Below are positions 17,690-26,132 of a stretch of DNA of 64,000 bases, in pieces. Both the position numbers and the translations under genes were made by a program. The stretch comes from CAZASK01 sp964487845 (GTDB lineage Bacteria; Chlamydiota; Chlamydiia; Chlamydiales; FEN-1388), in assembly GCA_964487845.1 (NCBI GenBank), contig CAZASK010000002.1, forward strand, positions 51,692-115,691, in the 5' to 3' direction. The number at the start of each line of letters is the position of its first letter. Within the stretch, counting starts at the first letter, position 1. Under the pieces are notes generated by a model, which ran no database searches, was not told the origin of the DNA, and saw nothing but the letters and a program-made list of their open reading frames with translations.

Positions 17690-19174
17690 ATGAGTTATAT
17701 CGTAGAGATGAAAAGTACAAATGAATTGTGTATATGGGAACGATATCAAAATATCATCAGAAAGGCTGATGAGTCTTGCGATTTTGGAATAGCATTGCAA
17801 GAAGAAGCGAAGTTGTTGAACATGTCTGCCGATGAAGTGCTCGTAGATTTGTTTCGATCCGTGGTTCAAGATCAAAAAAATATCATTTCAGAGAGTCTAT
17901 CTAAAAAAATATTTTTTGAAATGAATAAAAGATTCATTGATCCTCAATTCAAAAAGCAAAAAGCATGTGTAGTTGCCAATATAGTGCACACGTGTTTCAA
18001 GAAGATTATTCCACGACTAGAGAGCCTAGAAGTCTCATTTGTTTTTACAAAAAGCAATTCATTAGAACGACAAGAGGTTAAATTAAATGTTTTACCTTTA
18101 ATTCATGTTAGCGAGTATTTTCGAGTATTACTTATTACAGGCAATTTTAAAGAAGCTTGCTCAAAAGAAGTGACGCTTGTTGACATTCGTTGCGATGTAT
18201 TTCTCAAACTCTATGATTTTTTTTGCGGAGCTGAGCGATGTGAGCACATGGTATATAGTGATTTTTTCGATATTCTGAATTATCTCAATCAATGGCTAAT
18301 TCCTGAGCATATTCAACAACAAATTTTTTCTCCATTCATGGCGCTTATCAACAAGCTCGATTCGAATGAGCTTTTTTCTGCAATGAGGCTTCTTTCACAC
18401 GGGAAAATACCCCGCCTTCTCATGAAAATAAAAACTAGAACTTATCAAATTGTAGAGCAGATGAAAGATGTGAGCGCTGCTGTAGTCTGTGATTGTATTT
18501 CCCAAGTTCAGCTCTGTGGTGATTTAGTGCTCAGAAGAAAGTGTGCGCGTCAAATTTTACTCAATATCTCTTTATTTTGCAAAAAGGCGAAGAGCGCGGG
18601 TATTCTTGAGACACAATTTTATGATTCACTTGTGCTTATGAAAGGATGGCTCGGACGTATTCCCTTGCATGCATTTCATGAAAAAATGAGTCAAGAGCAC
18701 ATTGAATATGGCATGCTGCTCTTCTCTAATGCAATCACGTATGCCAATCTTACGGGGGTTGGAAAGAATTTAAAAGCAGTGATTCGTTTATTGCCTACTG
18801 ATGTGGAGGAGATAAGTATGCAAGATGGGTGTCATGTTGACAATGAGATTCTTGAAATTATCGTGAGACAGTGTCCTAGGGTAAAAAAAATTTCAATTTC
18901 TGGATCACAAATCACTAGGCTAGACTGTTTACAGAAGTGTGAGCAATTACATACGCTTTTATTGCCATATGCAAAAAAAATAAAATCTTTCGAGTCAATG
19001 CCCTTTTTACCCAACCTTCAAATGCTTGATATTTCCCATTCTAAGATTGAAAAAATTCCAAATTTAAAAGAGAAGCTTCCTCTGCTGCAAACGTTGGTCG
19101 CGAAGGGAATGAAGGAGGGGGATGTGGAAGAATCGTTGATCATGCAACTCAAGATGTTGCATATATCTATATAG
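17690..19174 (+). CDS. BTB-domain and leucine-rich-repeat protein
   Basis: Eukaryotic-like protein. Of 494 residues, about 112-212 resemble a BTB/POZ domain: the pattern HVSEYFRVLLITGNFKEA, then VTLVDIRCDVFLKLYDFF, then NYLNQWLIPEHIQ follows the BTB core. The C-terminal ~110 residues contain leucine-rich repeats (LDCLQKCEQLHTLLLP; LPNLQMLDISHSKIEKIPNL). No signal peptide. BTB proteins serve in eukaryotes as adaptors for cullin-3 ubiquitin ligases, and environmental chlamydiae are known to encode families of BTB/F-box/LRR proteins thought to target host ubiquitination. AAGGAG precedes the ATG by 7 nt. The stop is followed directly by an 18-bp palindromic-element end and tRNA-Arg. Effector function is inference. 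Confidence 0.7.
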   Translation: MSYIVEMKSTNELCIWERYQNIIRKADESCDFGIALQEEAKLLNMSADEVLVDLFRSVVQDQKNIISESLSKKIFFEMNKRFIDPQFKKQKACVVANIVHTCFKKIIPRLESLEVSFVFTKSNSLERQEVKLNVLPLIHVSEYFRVLLITGNFKEACSKEVTLVDIRCDVFLKLYDFFCGAERCEHMVYSDFFDILNYLNQWLIPEHIQQQIFSPFMALINKLDSNELFSAMRLLSHGKIPRLLMKIKTRTYQIVEQMKDVSAAVVCDCISQVQLCGDLVLRRKCARQILLNISLFCKKAKSAGILETQFYDSLVLMKGWLGRIPLHAFHEKMSQEHIEYGMLLFSNAITYANLTGVGKNLKAVIRLLPTDVEEISMQDGCHVDNEILEIIVRQCPRVKKISISGSQITRLDCLQKCEQLHTLLLPYAKKIKSFESMPFLPNLQMLDISHSKIEKIPNLKEKLPLLQTLVAKGMKEGDVEESLIMQLKMLHISI

Positions 19175-19192
19175 AGAGGGAATTGCAAAACT
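19175..19192. repeat. Solitary 18-bp element end next to tRNA-Arg
   Basis: AGAGGGAATTGCAAAACT is identical over 18 of 18 bases to the right end of palindromic copy 2 (reverse complement of 6539-6556). It begins immediately after the stop codon of the BTB-LRR gene and ends at the 3' end of tRNA-Arg. The other arm is missing, so this is a remnant or the target of a past event. Confidence 0.7.
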
Positions 19193-19264
19193 GCACTGGA
19201 GAGGATTTGAACCTCTGACCACCTGGTTCGTAGCCAGGTACTCTATCCGCTGAGCTACCAGTGC
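19192..19264 (-). tRNA. tRNA-Arg (anticodon ACG)
   Basis: A 73-nt cloverleaf on the minus strand: acceptor GCACTGG/CCAGTGC, D-arm GCTC/GAGT with a wobble, anticodon stem CCTGG/CCAGG with loop CTACGAA, giving anticodon ACG (read as ICG, codons CGU/CGC/CGA), T-arm AGAGG/CCTCT, discriminator A. CCA is not encoded. The 3' end touches a palindromic-element fragment. Confidence 0.96.
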
Positions 19265-19410
19265 TTATGAATAAGAAGCTTATGCAACAGAAGACAAGAT
19301 TCTACTGTAAGTAACGCCTTTTTTTCCATCATTTTCATCAAATAAGTTGGTCCGAAGAACGAAAATATGTTATAGCCTCGGCTTTACGAATGATATAAGA
19401 GAGTTGTGAT

Positions 19411-20682
19411 ATGGAGAATCCAATAAGAGAGAGTATTGCCACCACTAGTTATGAAAATTTTAAAACACAGGGTCCAGTGCCCAAGACTTTGGGACAGCAG
19501 AGTAAGATATATCTCCTTTTTCACAGAAAAGCCATTCAAAAAAGGCTCCTAGAAGGTCTCAAGAATATTTCTTCTAAAGACATGCATAAGAACATAGACT
19601 CTGCTGCTATCATAGATGAATCAAAAGTTTTCTTGAAAAAGGTTTTATGTAGCCGCTTTTGTTTTTTTAAGAATGAGCAACAGCAATTCTCCAAGGCACT
19701 ATGTGCTGCACGACTTGGAGTGCCTCTAGAAGCTTTGGAAAAGAATCCTGGATTTCAGCAGGTTATCGAAAAAAATTTCTTTATGAGGCCTATCGCCGAT
19801 GTTTACAAGCATTCCATTGAATATAATGCACAAACGGGACAACTCAAGTTGCTCATGGAAGGGAAGGTGACAGATTGGAAAACGATTAAGGAGAAGTTGA
19901 AACCAGATCCTCAATCTGGAAAGGTGTCTGGATGGAGTTATACATATGAAGGATTTATTCCGCATGATCCTTCGGACTGGAGTGAGTTGAAGCCTTATAT
20001 GATTTTACCAGAAAAGGATCGCCCGCCAACCCATGAGATAGAAATAGTAACGGATTGTTATAGGGAAGACTTACACGATAAAGGATTGCAATTTTGGGAT
20101 CATACATGGATTCGTCTCAAAACACCATCGGGTGAGGTGTATAGTTTTGGTCTTTACCCAGAAGATGTTCTCGTGCAGAGCAAGAAAAATATGCTAGCAA
20201 CAACAAAAGGCATTATCAAATGTCCAGATCGACAAGAATTTCTTCCTCGGGTGTTGTATCAGGCGCGATCTATGTCTATCAGTGAGGAGGTCTTTCATAA
20301 TATAAAAAAGCAGGTGGAATCCAAGGAATATAAGCAATCATTAGAATATAGTGTGCTAGGGAATAACTGCACTGACTTTTCCATTCAGCTACTCAAAGAA
20401 GCGGGAGTATCTGTAAAGGGACTTCGTGAAAAAGTAGATGTTGAGGAGCTCATCTCATCAAAGGTGCAGCAATCAAAAATCAAGAAGAAAATGATAAGAG
20501 GTCTCAGTAAGCCAATCATGAAAATGATGGGGCGTGGCCGCCGCATCGGACAGCTCAAGCAGCTAGAGAAGGGCCAGAAGCCGCATAGTGATGGTTTGAA
20601 GACGGTCACGCTTGCTCATCCGCGAGCTATGAGGCAGTGGATGATTAAAGATAAGACGCTTATCCCATCTCGGATCGATTGA
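19411..20682 (+). CDS. Unknown protein B, paralogue of the 12345 gene
   Basis: The 423-residue protein is clearly homologous to the product of 12345-13643: both begin with a KIYxLFHxK segment, share FLKxVL and ALxAxxLGVPLxxL, and have HTWIRLKTPSGEVYSFGLY (about 230) and, about 85 residues later, GNNCTDFSIQLL (about 315). The His and the NNC motif with a following aromatic residue match the order in permuted papain-like families such as PPPDE, but this is pattern reading only. The C-terminus is basic. GAGAG precedes the ATG by 6 nt. No signal peptide. It lies between tRNA-Arg and the giant repeat gene in an accessory stretch. Possible cysteine-hydrolase effector. Confidence 0.62.
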   Translation: MENPIRESIATTSYENFKTQGPVPKTLGQQSKIYLLFHRKAIQKRLLEGLKNISSKDMHKNIDSAAIIDESKVFLKKVLCSRFCFFKNEQQQFSKALCAARLGVPLEALEKNPGFQQVIEKNFFMRPIADVYKHSIEYNAQTGQLKLLMEGKVTDWKTIKEKLKPDPQSGKVSGWSYTYEGFIPHDPSDWSELKPYMILPEKDRPPTHEIEIVTDCYREDLHDKGLQFWDHTWIRLKTPSGEVYSFGLYPEDVLVQSKKNMLATTKGIIKCPDRQEFLPRVLYQARSMSISEEVFHNIKKQVESKEYKQSLEYSVLGNNCTDFSIQLLKEAGVSVKGLREKVDVEELISSKVQQSKIKKKMIRGLSKPIMKMMGRGRRIGQLKQLEKGQKPHSDGLKTVTLAHPRAMRQWMIKDKTLIPSRID

Positions 20683-20695
20683 TGCCTGTTGTCCG

Positions 20696-20744
20696 TGCTA
20701 TAATAAAAAATATTATTGACCTGCGTATGTGCTGTTGATATGGT
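20696..20744 (+). promoter_or_regulatory. Promoter region of the giant repeat gene
   Basis: TTGACC (20716-20721), 17-nt spacer and TATGGT (20739-20744) form a good sigma-70-type promoter about 50 bp before the ATG at 20796. A second candidate, the extended -10 TGCTATAAT, lies at 20696-20704, and an A/T-rich stretch between the two could act as an UP element. Confidence 0.6.
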
Positions 20745-20795
20745 GAGAAATTGCAGTAGATATTTTTCGAAATAGGCCTTTTGATAAGAGTATAT

Positions 20796-23700
20796 ATGAA
20801 TACAGATTTTCTCTCTTTTAGGTGTTCGCAATTTCTCTATCGCATGGTCTATTCAACTCTCATTTTTATTTTACTTTCATTGTGTATATGCCATGGAGGA
20901 TTAGAAGCTACATATCAACAAGTGTATCAAACGACTACTAATGGAGGGATTACCTTTACTGGAAATACACTTGGTCTGAACAAAACAAATAACCAAAATA
21001 ATCCAGGGATAAGCGGATCTATCGGAGCCTTTATAACAACAAATACAGGCCTTCAGGTAAATAGTTACCCTCCAGGGACTACTCTTAATTGGACGTTAAA
21101 TAGGTCAACTGCAGTCTTAGATCTTCCTGTTGGAAGTACCATATTGCATGCAGAGTTGGTTTGGTCTGGTAGTTATGGCTTTGACTCTGCTATTTCAGGC
21201 TCTGTTTTAAATACACCTATCACCTTTATCACTCCAGACAGCGTCTCTCATACGATCACGCCTAATCCAAGCACTGCTCAGTCTCGAGTCAATTCTGGAA
21301 GTAATGGCTTTTATGTAAGAAGCGCTGATGTGACATCATTAGTGACGACGGCTGGGACATATACAACTGGTGGGGTTCCTGCTACTGTTGAAGCTGATGA
21401 GAATAATTTAAATTGCGCTGGATGGACACTTGCTGTCGCATATGCGAATCCAAATATGCTCACAAGTAGTCTTACGCTCTTTGTGGGCTGTGAGGCCTCC
21501 GGAGCTGCTGCTGCTAGCGTCAACGGTATTCATGCTCCTGATAATGGAACTTTTACAAGCCGGCTATTTGTAAGCTGTCTTGAAGGAGATGCTCAGATTG
21601 TTGGAGATCACTTTTTAGTCGGGGGAACCTCTTCTTTGAGCTTTCCAGCAGATGCTGTATCGGGAAGTAATAACCCAAGTAGTAACTTTTTTGCTTCTCA
21701 AATCAACTCCTTATTGCCCCTTACTACCGATGTACAAACTGGAAAATTAGTGGCTACGGGCTCTTCAGTATTAGATACGCGCGGCAGCTTTGGTACTACC
21801 AACTCCAATGCAAGCGCAGGAACTGGAGTCTCTGGTGCTCGTCAGGGCTACGATATTACGAGTGTAGATCTCGGATCGAAGATCGTAAATGGTCAAACGA
21901 CTGTGTATGCCCAAGGGACGACAACTGGAGATGTGTATACGATTAACTGCCTAGGTCTTCAGCTTCAGGTGAGTGCTCCATTGATCGAGGCGACGAAAAG
22001 CGCTGATATTACAGTTGGGACTCTTGGTGATGTGATTACGTATACAATGACATTTACAAATACAGGCGAAGCTACAGCCTCATCTCTTGTGTTTAAGGAT
22101 GTTTTGCCCTCAGGATTAACCTATGTGAATGGGTCATTTACAGTAAATGGTGTACCTGTTGTAAATCCAAATCTGACATCAGGAGTCTCTTTAGGATCGC
22201 TTGCTGTCAATCAAACAATTACAGTTGTCTTTCAAGCGGAAATAACCGCTGCGAATCCACCGGATGAATATATAAATGCGGCCACTATAGATTATAGCTT
22301 TGTTCCCTTTATAGGAGGAGATTCAATATCGTTACAGAGCATGACGAATCCGGTTACTGTTGCCGCTTCTGGGATTCTACCTCCTGTGGCGCAGGACGAT
22401 ACTGGAACTACAACCGTGAATGTAGTCTTAAACGGTACAACAGTATTAGTAAATGACACTGGAACTAGTTTGACCGTTACTTCATATGATCATACGACTA
22501 CACAGTCCGGATCTGTAGTCATGCAGCCAGATGGGACCTATGTGTACACGCCTCCAAGTGGGTTTTCTGGGCAAGATACATTTACCTATACTGTTACCGA
22601 TGCTGTGAATCAAACCGATACAGCAACAGTGACGATTACAGTTCTGCCTCTTGCTCAAGCAGATAGTGCGATAGTAGCTGCTAATACAACACTTAATCAG
22701 GCTACAAGTGTTTTAAGTAATGATGCTGGGACTGGATTAACGGTCACTTCCTATCAATCAACCTCTTCTGAGGGGGGCACTGTTGTTGTGCAATCGAATG
22801 GTACCTACGTCTACACGCCACCAAATGGATTTTCAGGTCAAGACACATTTGCCTACACAGCGACTGACTCATTCGGCTCTACGACATCAACTATTGTTAC
22901 TATTACAGTGCTCCCAGTAGCGCATAATGACACTGGTACTACGCCGAGCAATACTGTATTAAATGGCTCCACTGTCTTTACGAACGATGTAGGATCTGGA
23001 TTGACGCTTGTCTCCTATGACCACACATCAACGCAAGGTGGTACGGTTACCATGAATATGCTGAACGGCACCTATGTCTATACCCCTCCAAATGGGTTTT
23101 CAGGACAAGATACGTTTACCTATACAGAACAGGATGAGTTTGGATCACAAAGTACAGCTACTGTAACAATCACTGTATTACCAACAGCGGTGAATGATTC
23201 AGCTAGCACCACTACGAATGTTGTGTTACACCAAAATAGCAGTGTGCTAACAAATGACATTGGAACAGCTCTCGCCGTTACCTCATATCAAAACATTTCT
23301 ACCCAAACAGGTACTGTTGTGATGCAGTCAAACGGCACCTATGTCTATACCCCTCCATTGAATTTTTCAGGGACAGACACCTTCCAATATACCGCTACCG
23401 ATACATTTGGGTCGTCTACCTCCGCTACTGTGACAATTACTGTTCATCCACTTGCTATTAATGACACAGCAATAACGTATGCAAATACAAGTCTTATAGG
23501 ATCAAGTATTCTTGTGAATGATACTGGTAGCACGCTCACTGTGACGAGTTTTCAAAATGTATCAGCACAAGGCGGTAATGTCGCTGTAAATACAAATGGA
23601 ACCTATACCTATATGCCGCCTCCAGATTTTTCGGGTATCGATACGTTTCAGTACACCGATACCGACTCATCTGGGCAGACTACTTCAGCAACTGTTACCA

Positions 23701-26132
23701 TTACAGTGCTTCCTGTTGCTAATAATGATTCGGGGAGCACATCTGTAAATACTGCTTTGAATGGAGCGACTGTCTTCTCTAATGACCATGGGTCATCACT
23801 TTCTATTACATCATATGATCATACGTCTACACAAGGTGGAACGATTGTGATGAACACATCTACAGGAACATACACATATACTCCCCCTGCCAATTTTTCG
23901 GGTCAAGATACCTTTATCTATACGATTATAGATGCAGCGAATAATACAGGCACAGCAACGGTTGTGATTTCTGTAGCCCCGCTTGCTGTGAATGATACAG
24001 GGACTACTCCTGTGAATGTGGCATTGAATCAAAATACAAGCGTTTTAAGTAATGATCTTGGTTCTAGCTTGACAGTCACTTCGTATGATCATGCGTCTAC
24101 ACAAGGTGGCACTGTTGTCATGCAGTCAGATGGTACCTATGTCTATACACCACCACTTCATTTTTCCGGAGCAGACACCTTCACATATACAATCGTTGAT
24201 TCTACTGGGAATACAAGCACAGCAACTGTGATAATAACGGTCACGCCAGTTGCTGCAAATGATACGGCGACCACTCAAGCTGACGTAGCTCTGCATCAAA
24301 CTATCAGTACATTAATCAATGACGAAGGAACTGGATTGACGATTACATCATATGCTCATACCTCCACGCAGGGCGGAACTATTGTCATGCAGCCAGATGG
24401 TACCTATGTCTACACCCCGCCGCTTCATTTTTCTGGAGTCGATACATTTACCTATACAGCTACTGATGCCGCAAATCATACAACGACAGCAACGGTCACT
24501 ATTACAGTGCTTCCTATTGCTAATAATGACTCAGGGATTACATCTGTAAATACTTCTTTGAATGGATCTACGGTATTTTCGAATGATTATGGAACATCGC
24601 TTTCTGTTCTAGCATATGATCACACAGGAACTCAAGGTGGAACGATTGTGATGAACACGTCTACAGGAACATACACATATACTCCTCCTCCCAATTTTTC
24701 GGGTCAAGATACCTTTACTTATACAATTATAGATCAGGCGAATCATACAAGCACGGCAACGGTTACGATTGCAATAGCTCCATATGCTGCAAATGATACA
24801 GGAACTACTCCAGTGAATGTAGCGCTGCACCAAAATACAAGTGTTTTAAGTAATGATGTAGGCTCTAGTTTGGCAGTTACTTCATATGACCATACATCTA
24901 CACAAGGGGGTTCTGTTGTCATGCAGCCAGATGGCACCTATGTCTACACGCCTCCAGTAGATTTTTCTGGGTATGACACCTTTACCTATACAGCGACCGA
25001 TAATACCAGCAGGACAACAAGCGCGACAGTGACTATTACGGTGCTTCCTGTAGCGGCAAATGACACAGGAATAACCCAAGCAGACACTCCTTTAAATGGA
25101 TCTACGGTCTTCTCAAACGACCATGGCAGCAGCATGTCGATTCAATCGTATGACCCCACCTCAACAAATGGGGGAAGTGTTGTCATGAATTCCTCTACTG
25201 GTACCTATACGTACACGCCGCCCACCCAGTTTTCAGGACCCGATACTTTTACGTATACGATTGTAGATGGAATTGGATCTACAAGTACTGCTACAGTGAC
25301 AATCACTGTAGCGCCGACAGTGGTAAATGATACAGGGACTACTCCAGCAAATACTCCACTTGTCCAGCAAGTAAGTATACTTGCGAATGATGATGGTTCA
25401 AATTTGACGGTTGCCACATATGACAGTGTAACCACGCATGGTGGTACGGTGGTGATGCAGCCCGATGGCACCTATGTCTATACACCTCCTCCTAATTTTT
25501 CAGGTCCAGATACCTTTACCTATACAGCGAAGGACAGCTCAGATCAAATGGTTGTAGGCACAGTAACAATTATGGTGACTCCTGTTGCTAATAATGATCA
25601 GGCAACTGTAGAGCAGGATATCCCACTCCAGGGCTCTTCAGTTCTTGCAAATGATGTAGGGAGTCAATTAACAGTGCTGTCATATGACCATACATCTACA
25701 CAAGGTGGTACGATTGTCATGCAAGCAAATGGACAGTATGTATACACTCCCGCGCCTGGATTTATCGGAACAGATACTTTTACCTATACCCTTATTGATG
25801 GATCAGGCAATACGTCAACCGCTACTGTAACCATTGTTGTGACACCGATTCCGCCTCCAAGAAAGTGTAAAGGAGTAGTGAAAGGCTGCAAGTTTTTAAA
25901 CACGACCGACTATCGACTCAAAATTCACTGGGCGGCAGGCAGCTCGCCAAACATTGTAGCATATCGCATTTACAAGCATGGTAAAAGAGTGGCGACTATC
26001 CGAGTAGGTGAATCTTTGAGGTATGAAAAATGTCTCAAATCTCATAAGTCATGGCATGGATATAAAATAGCGGCTGTAAACAGCGCTCATTCAGAAAGTG
26101 AGCATGTACCAGTAAGGATTGAACATGATTAA
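20796..26132 (+). CDS. Giant exported Ig-like repeat protein
   Basis: Probable surface adhesin or matrix protein of about 1,778 residues. An N-terminal signal peptide (about 1-36, core MVYSTLIFILLSLCICHG) is followed by a ~370-residue beta-rich domain, then a DUF11-type repeat (about 400-500, ATKSADITVGTLGDVITYTM). Thirteen cadherin/Ig-like repeats (Big_9 type) of about 88 residues follow, each with a VxxND.G start and a YTPPxxFSGxDTFTYT end. The C-terminal ~85 residues resemble a fibronectin III fold. ATG at 20796 is chosen because AAGAG lies before it; an upstream TTG is possible. The next gene overlaps by 8 bp. No LPxTG, autotransporter barrel or type I signal is seen, so the export route is unclear. 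Confidence 0.8.
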   Translation: MNTDFLSFRCSQFLYRMVYSTLIFILLSLCICHGGLEATYQQVYQTTTNGGITFTGNTLGLNKTNNQNNPGISGSIGAFITTNTGLQVNSYPPGTTLNWTLNRSTAVLDLPVGSTILHAELVWSGSYGFDSAISGSVLNTPITFITPDSVSHTITPNPSTAQSRVNSGSNGFYVRSADVTSLVTTAGTYTTGGVPATVEADENNLNCAGWTLAVAYANPNMLTSSLTLFVGCEASGAAAASVNGIHAPDNGTFTSRLFVSCLEGDAQIVGDHFLVGGTSSLSFPADAVSGSNNPSSNFFASQINSLLPLTTDVQTGKLVATGSSVLDTRGSFGTTNSNASAGTGVSGARQGYDITSVDLGSKIVNGQTTVYAQGTTTGDVYTINCLGLQLQVSAPLIEATKSADITVGTLGDVITYTMTFTNTGEATASSLVFKDVLPSGLTYVNGSFTVNGVPVVNPNLTSGVSLGSLAVNQTITVVFQAEITAANPPDEYINAATIDYSFVPFIGGDSISLQSMTNPVTVAASGILPPVAQDDTGTTTVNVVLNGTTVLVNDTGTSLTVTSYDHTTTQSGSVVMQPDGTYVYTPPSGFSGQDTFTYTVTDAVNQTDTATVTITVLPLAQADSAIVAANTTLNQATSVLSNDAGTGLTVTSYQSTSSEGGTVVVQSNGTYVYTPPNGFSGQDTFAYTATDSFGSTTSTIVTITVLPVAHNDTGTTPSNTVLNGSTVFTNDVGSGLTLVSYDHTSTQGGTVTMNMLNGTYVYTPPNGFSGQDTFTYTEQDEFGSQSTATVTITVLPTAVNDSASTTTNVVLHQNSSVLTNDIGTALAVTSYQNISTQTGTVVMQSNGTYVYTPPLNFSGTDTFQYTATDTFGSSTSATVTITVHPLAINDTAITYANTSLIGSSILVNDTGSTLTVTSFQNVSAQGGNVAVNTNGTYTYMPPPDFSGIDTFQYTDTDSSGQTTSATVTITVLPVANNDSGSTSVNTALNGATVFSNDHGSSLSITSYDHTSTQGGTIVMNTSTGTYTYTPPANFSGQDTFIYTIIDAANNTGTATVVISVAPLAVNDTGTTPVNVALNQNTSVLSNDLGSSLTVTSYDHASTQGGTVVMQSDGTYVYTPPLHFSGADTFTYTIVDSTGNTSTATVIITVTPVAANDTATTQADVALHQTISTLINDEGTGLTITSYAHTSTQGGTIVMQPDGTYVYTPPLHFSGVDTFTYTATDAANHTTTATVTITVLPIANNDSGITSVNTSLNGSTVFSNDYGTSLSVLAYDHTGTQGGTIVMNTSTGTYTYTPPPNFSGQDTFTYTIIDQANHTSTATVTIAIAPYAANDTGTTPVNVALHQNTSVLSNDVGSSLAVTSYDHTSTQGGSVVMQPDGTYVYTPPVDFSGYDTFTYTATDNTSRTTSATVTITVLPVAANDTGITQADTPLNGSTVFSNDHGSSMSIQSYDPTSTNGGSVVMNSSTGTYTYTPPTQFSGPDTFTYTIVDGIGSTSTATVTITVAPTVVNDTGTTPANTPLVQQVSILANDDGSNLTVATYDSVTTHGGTVVMQPDGTYVYTPPPNFSGPDTFTYTAKDSSDQMVVGTVTIMVTPVANNDQATVEQDIPLQGSSVLANDVGSQLTVLSYDHTSTQGGTIVMQANGQYVYTPAPGFIGTDTFTYTLIDGSGNTSTATVTIVVTPIPPPRKCKGVVKGCKFLNTTDYRLKIHWAAGSSPNIVAYRIYKHGKRVATIRVGESLRYEKCLKSHKSWHGYKIAAVNSAHSESEHVPVRIEHD
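22383..25842 (+). repeat. Thirteen tandem coding repeats of about 266 bp
   Basis: Each unit begins at a proline-x-alanine codon group (PVAxND type) and encodes ~88 residues. Units alternate between two subtypes: NGxTVFxND with MNxSTGTYTYTPP, and HQNTSVLSND with MQPDGTYVYTPP. Units 6-7 and 9-10 are markedly similar to each other, pointing to block duplication. The internal repeats make this interval prone to recombination and to assembly collapse. Confidence 0.85.

Noticed and set aside
20781..20795. Upstream TTG start for the giant repeat gene
   Set aside because: The ATG at 20796 has a plausible ribosome site and gives a better signal peptide.
22383..25842. CRISPR-like regular repeats
   Set aside because: The ~266-bp period is entirely coding and reflects Ig-like protein domains; no short direct repeats with spacers exist.
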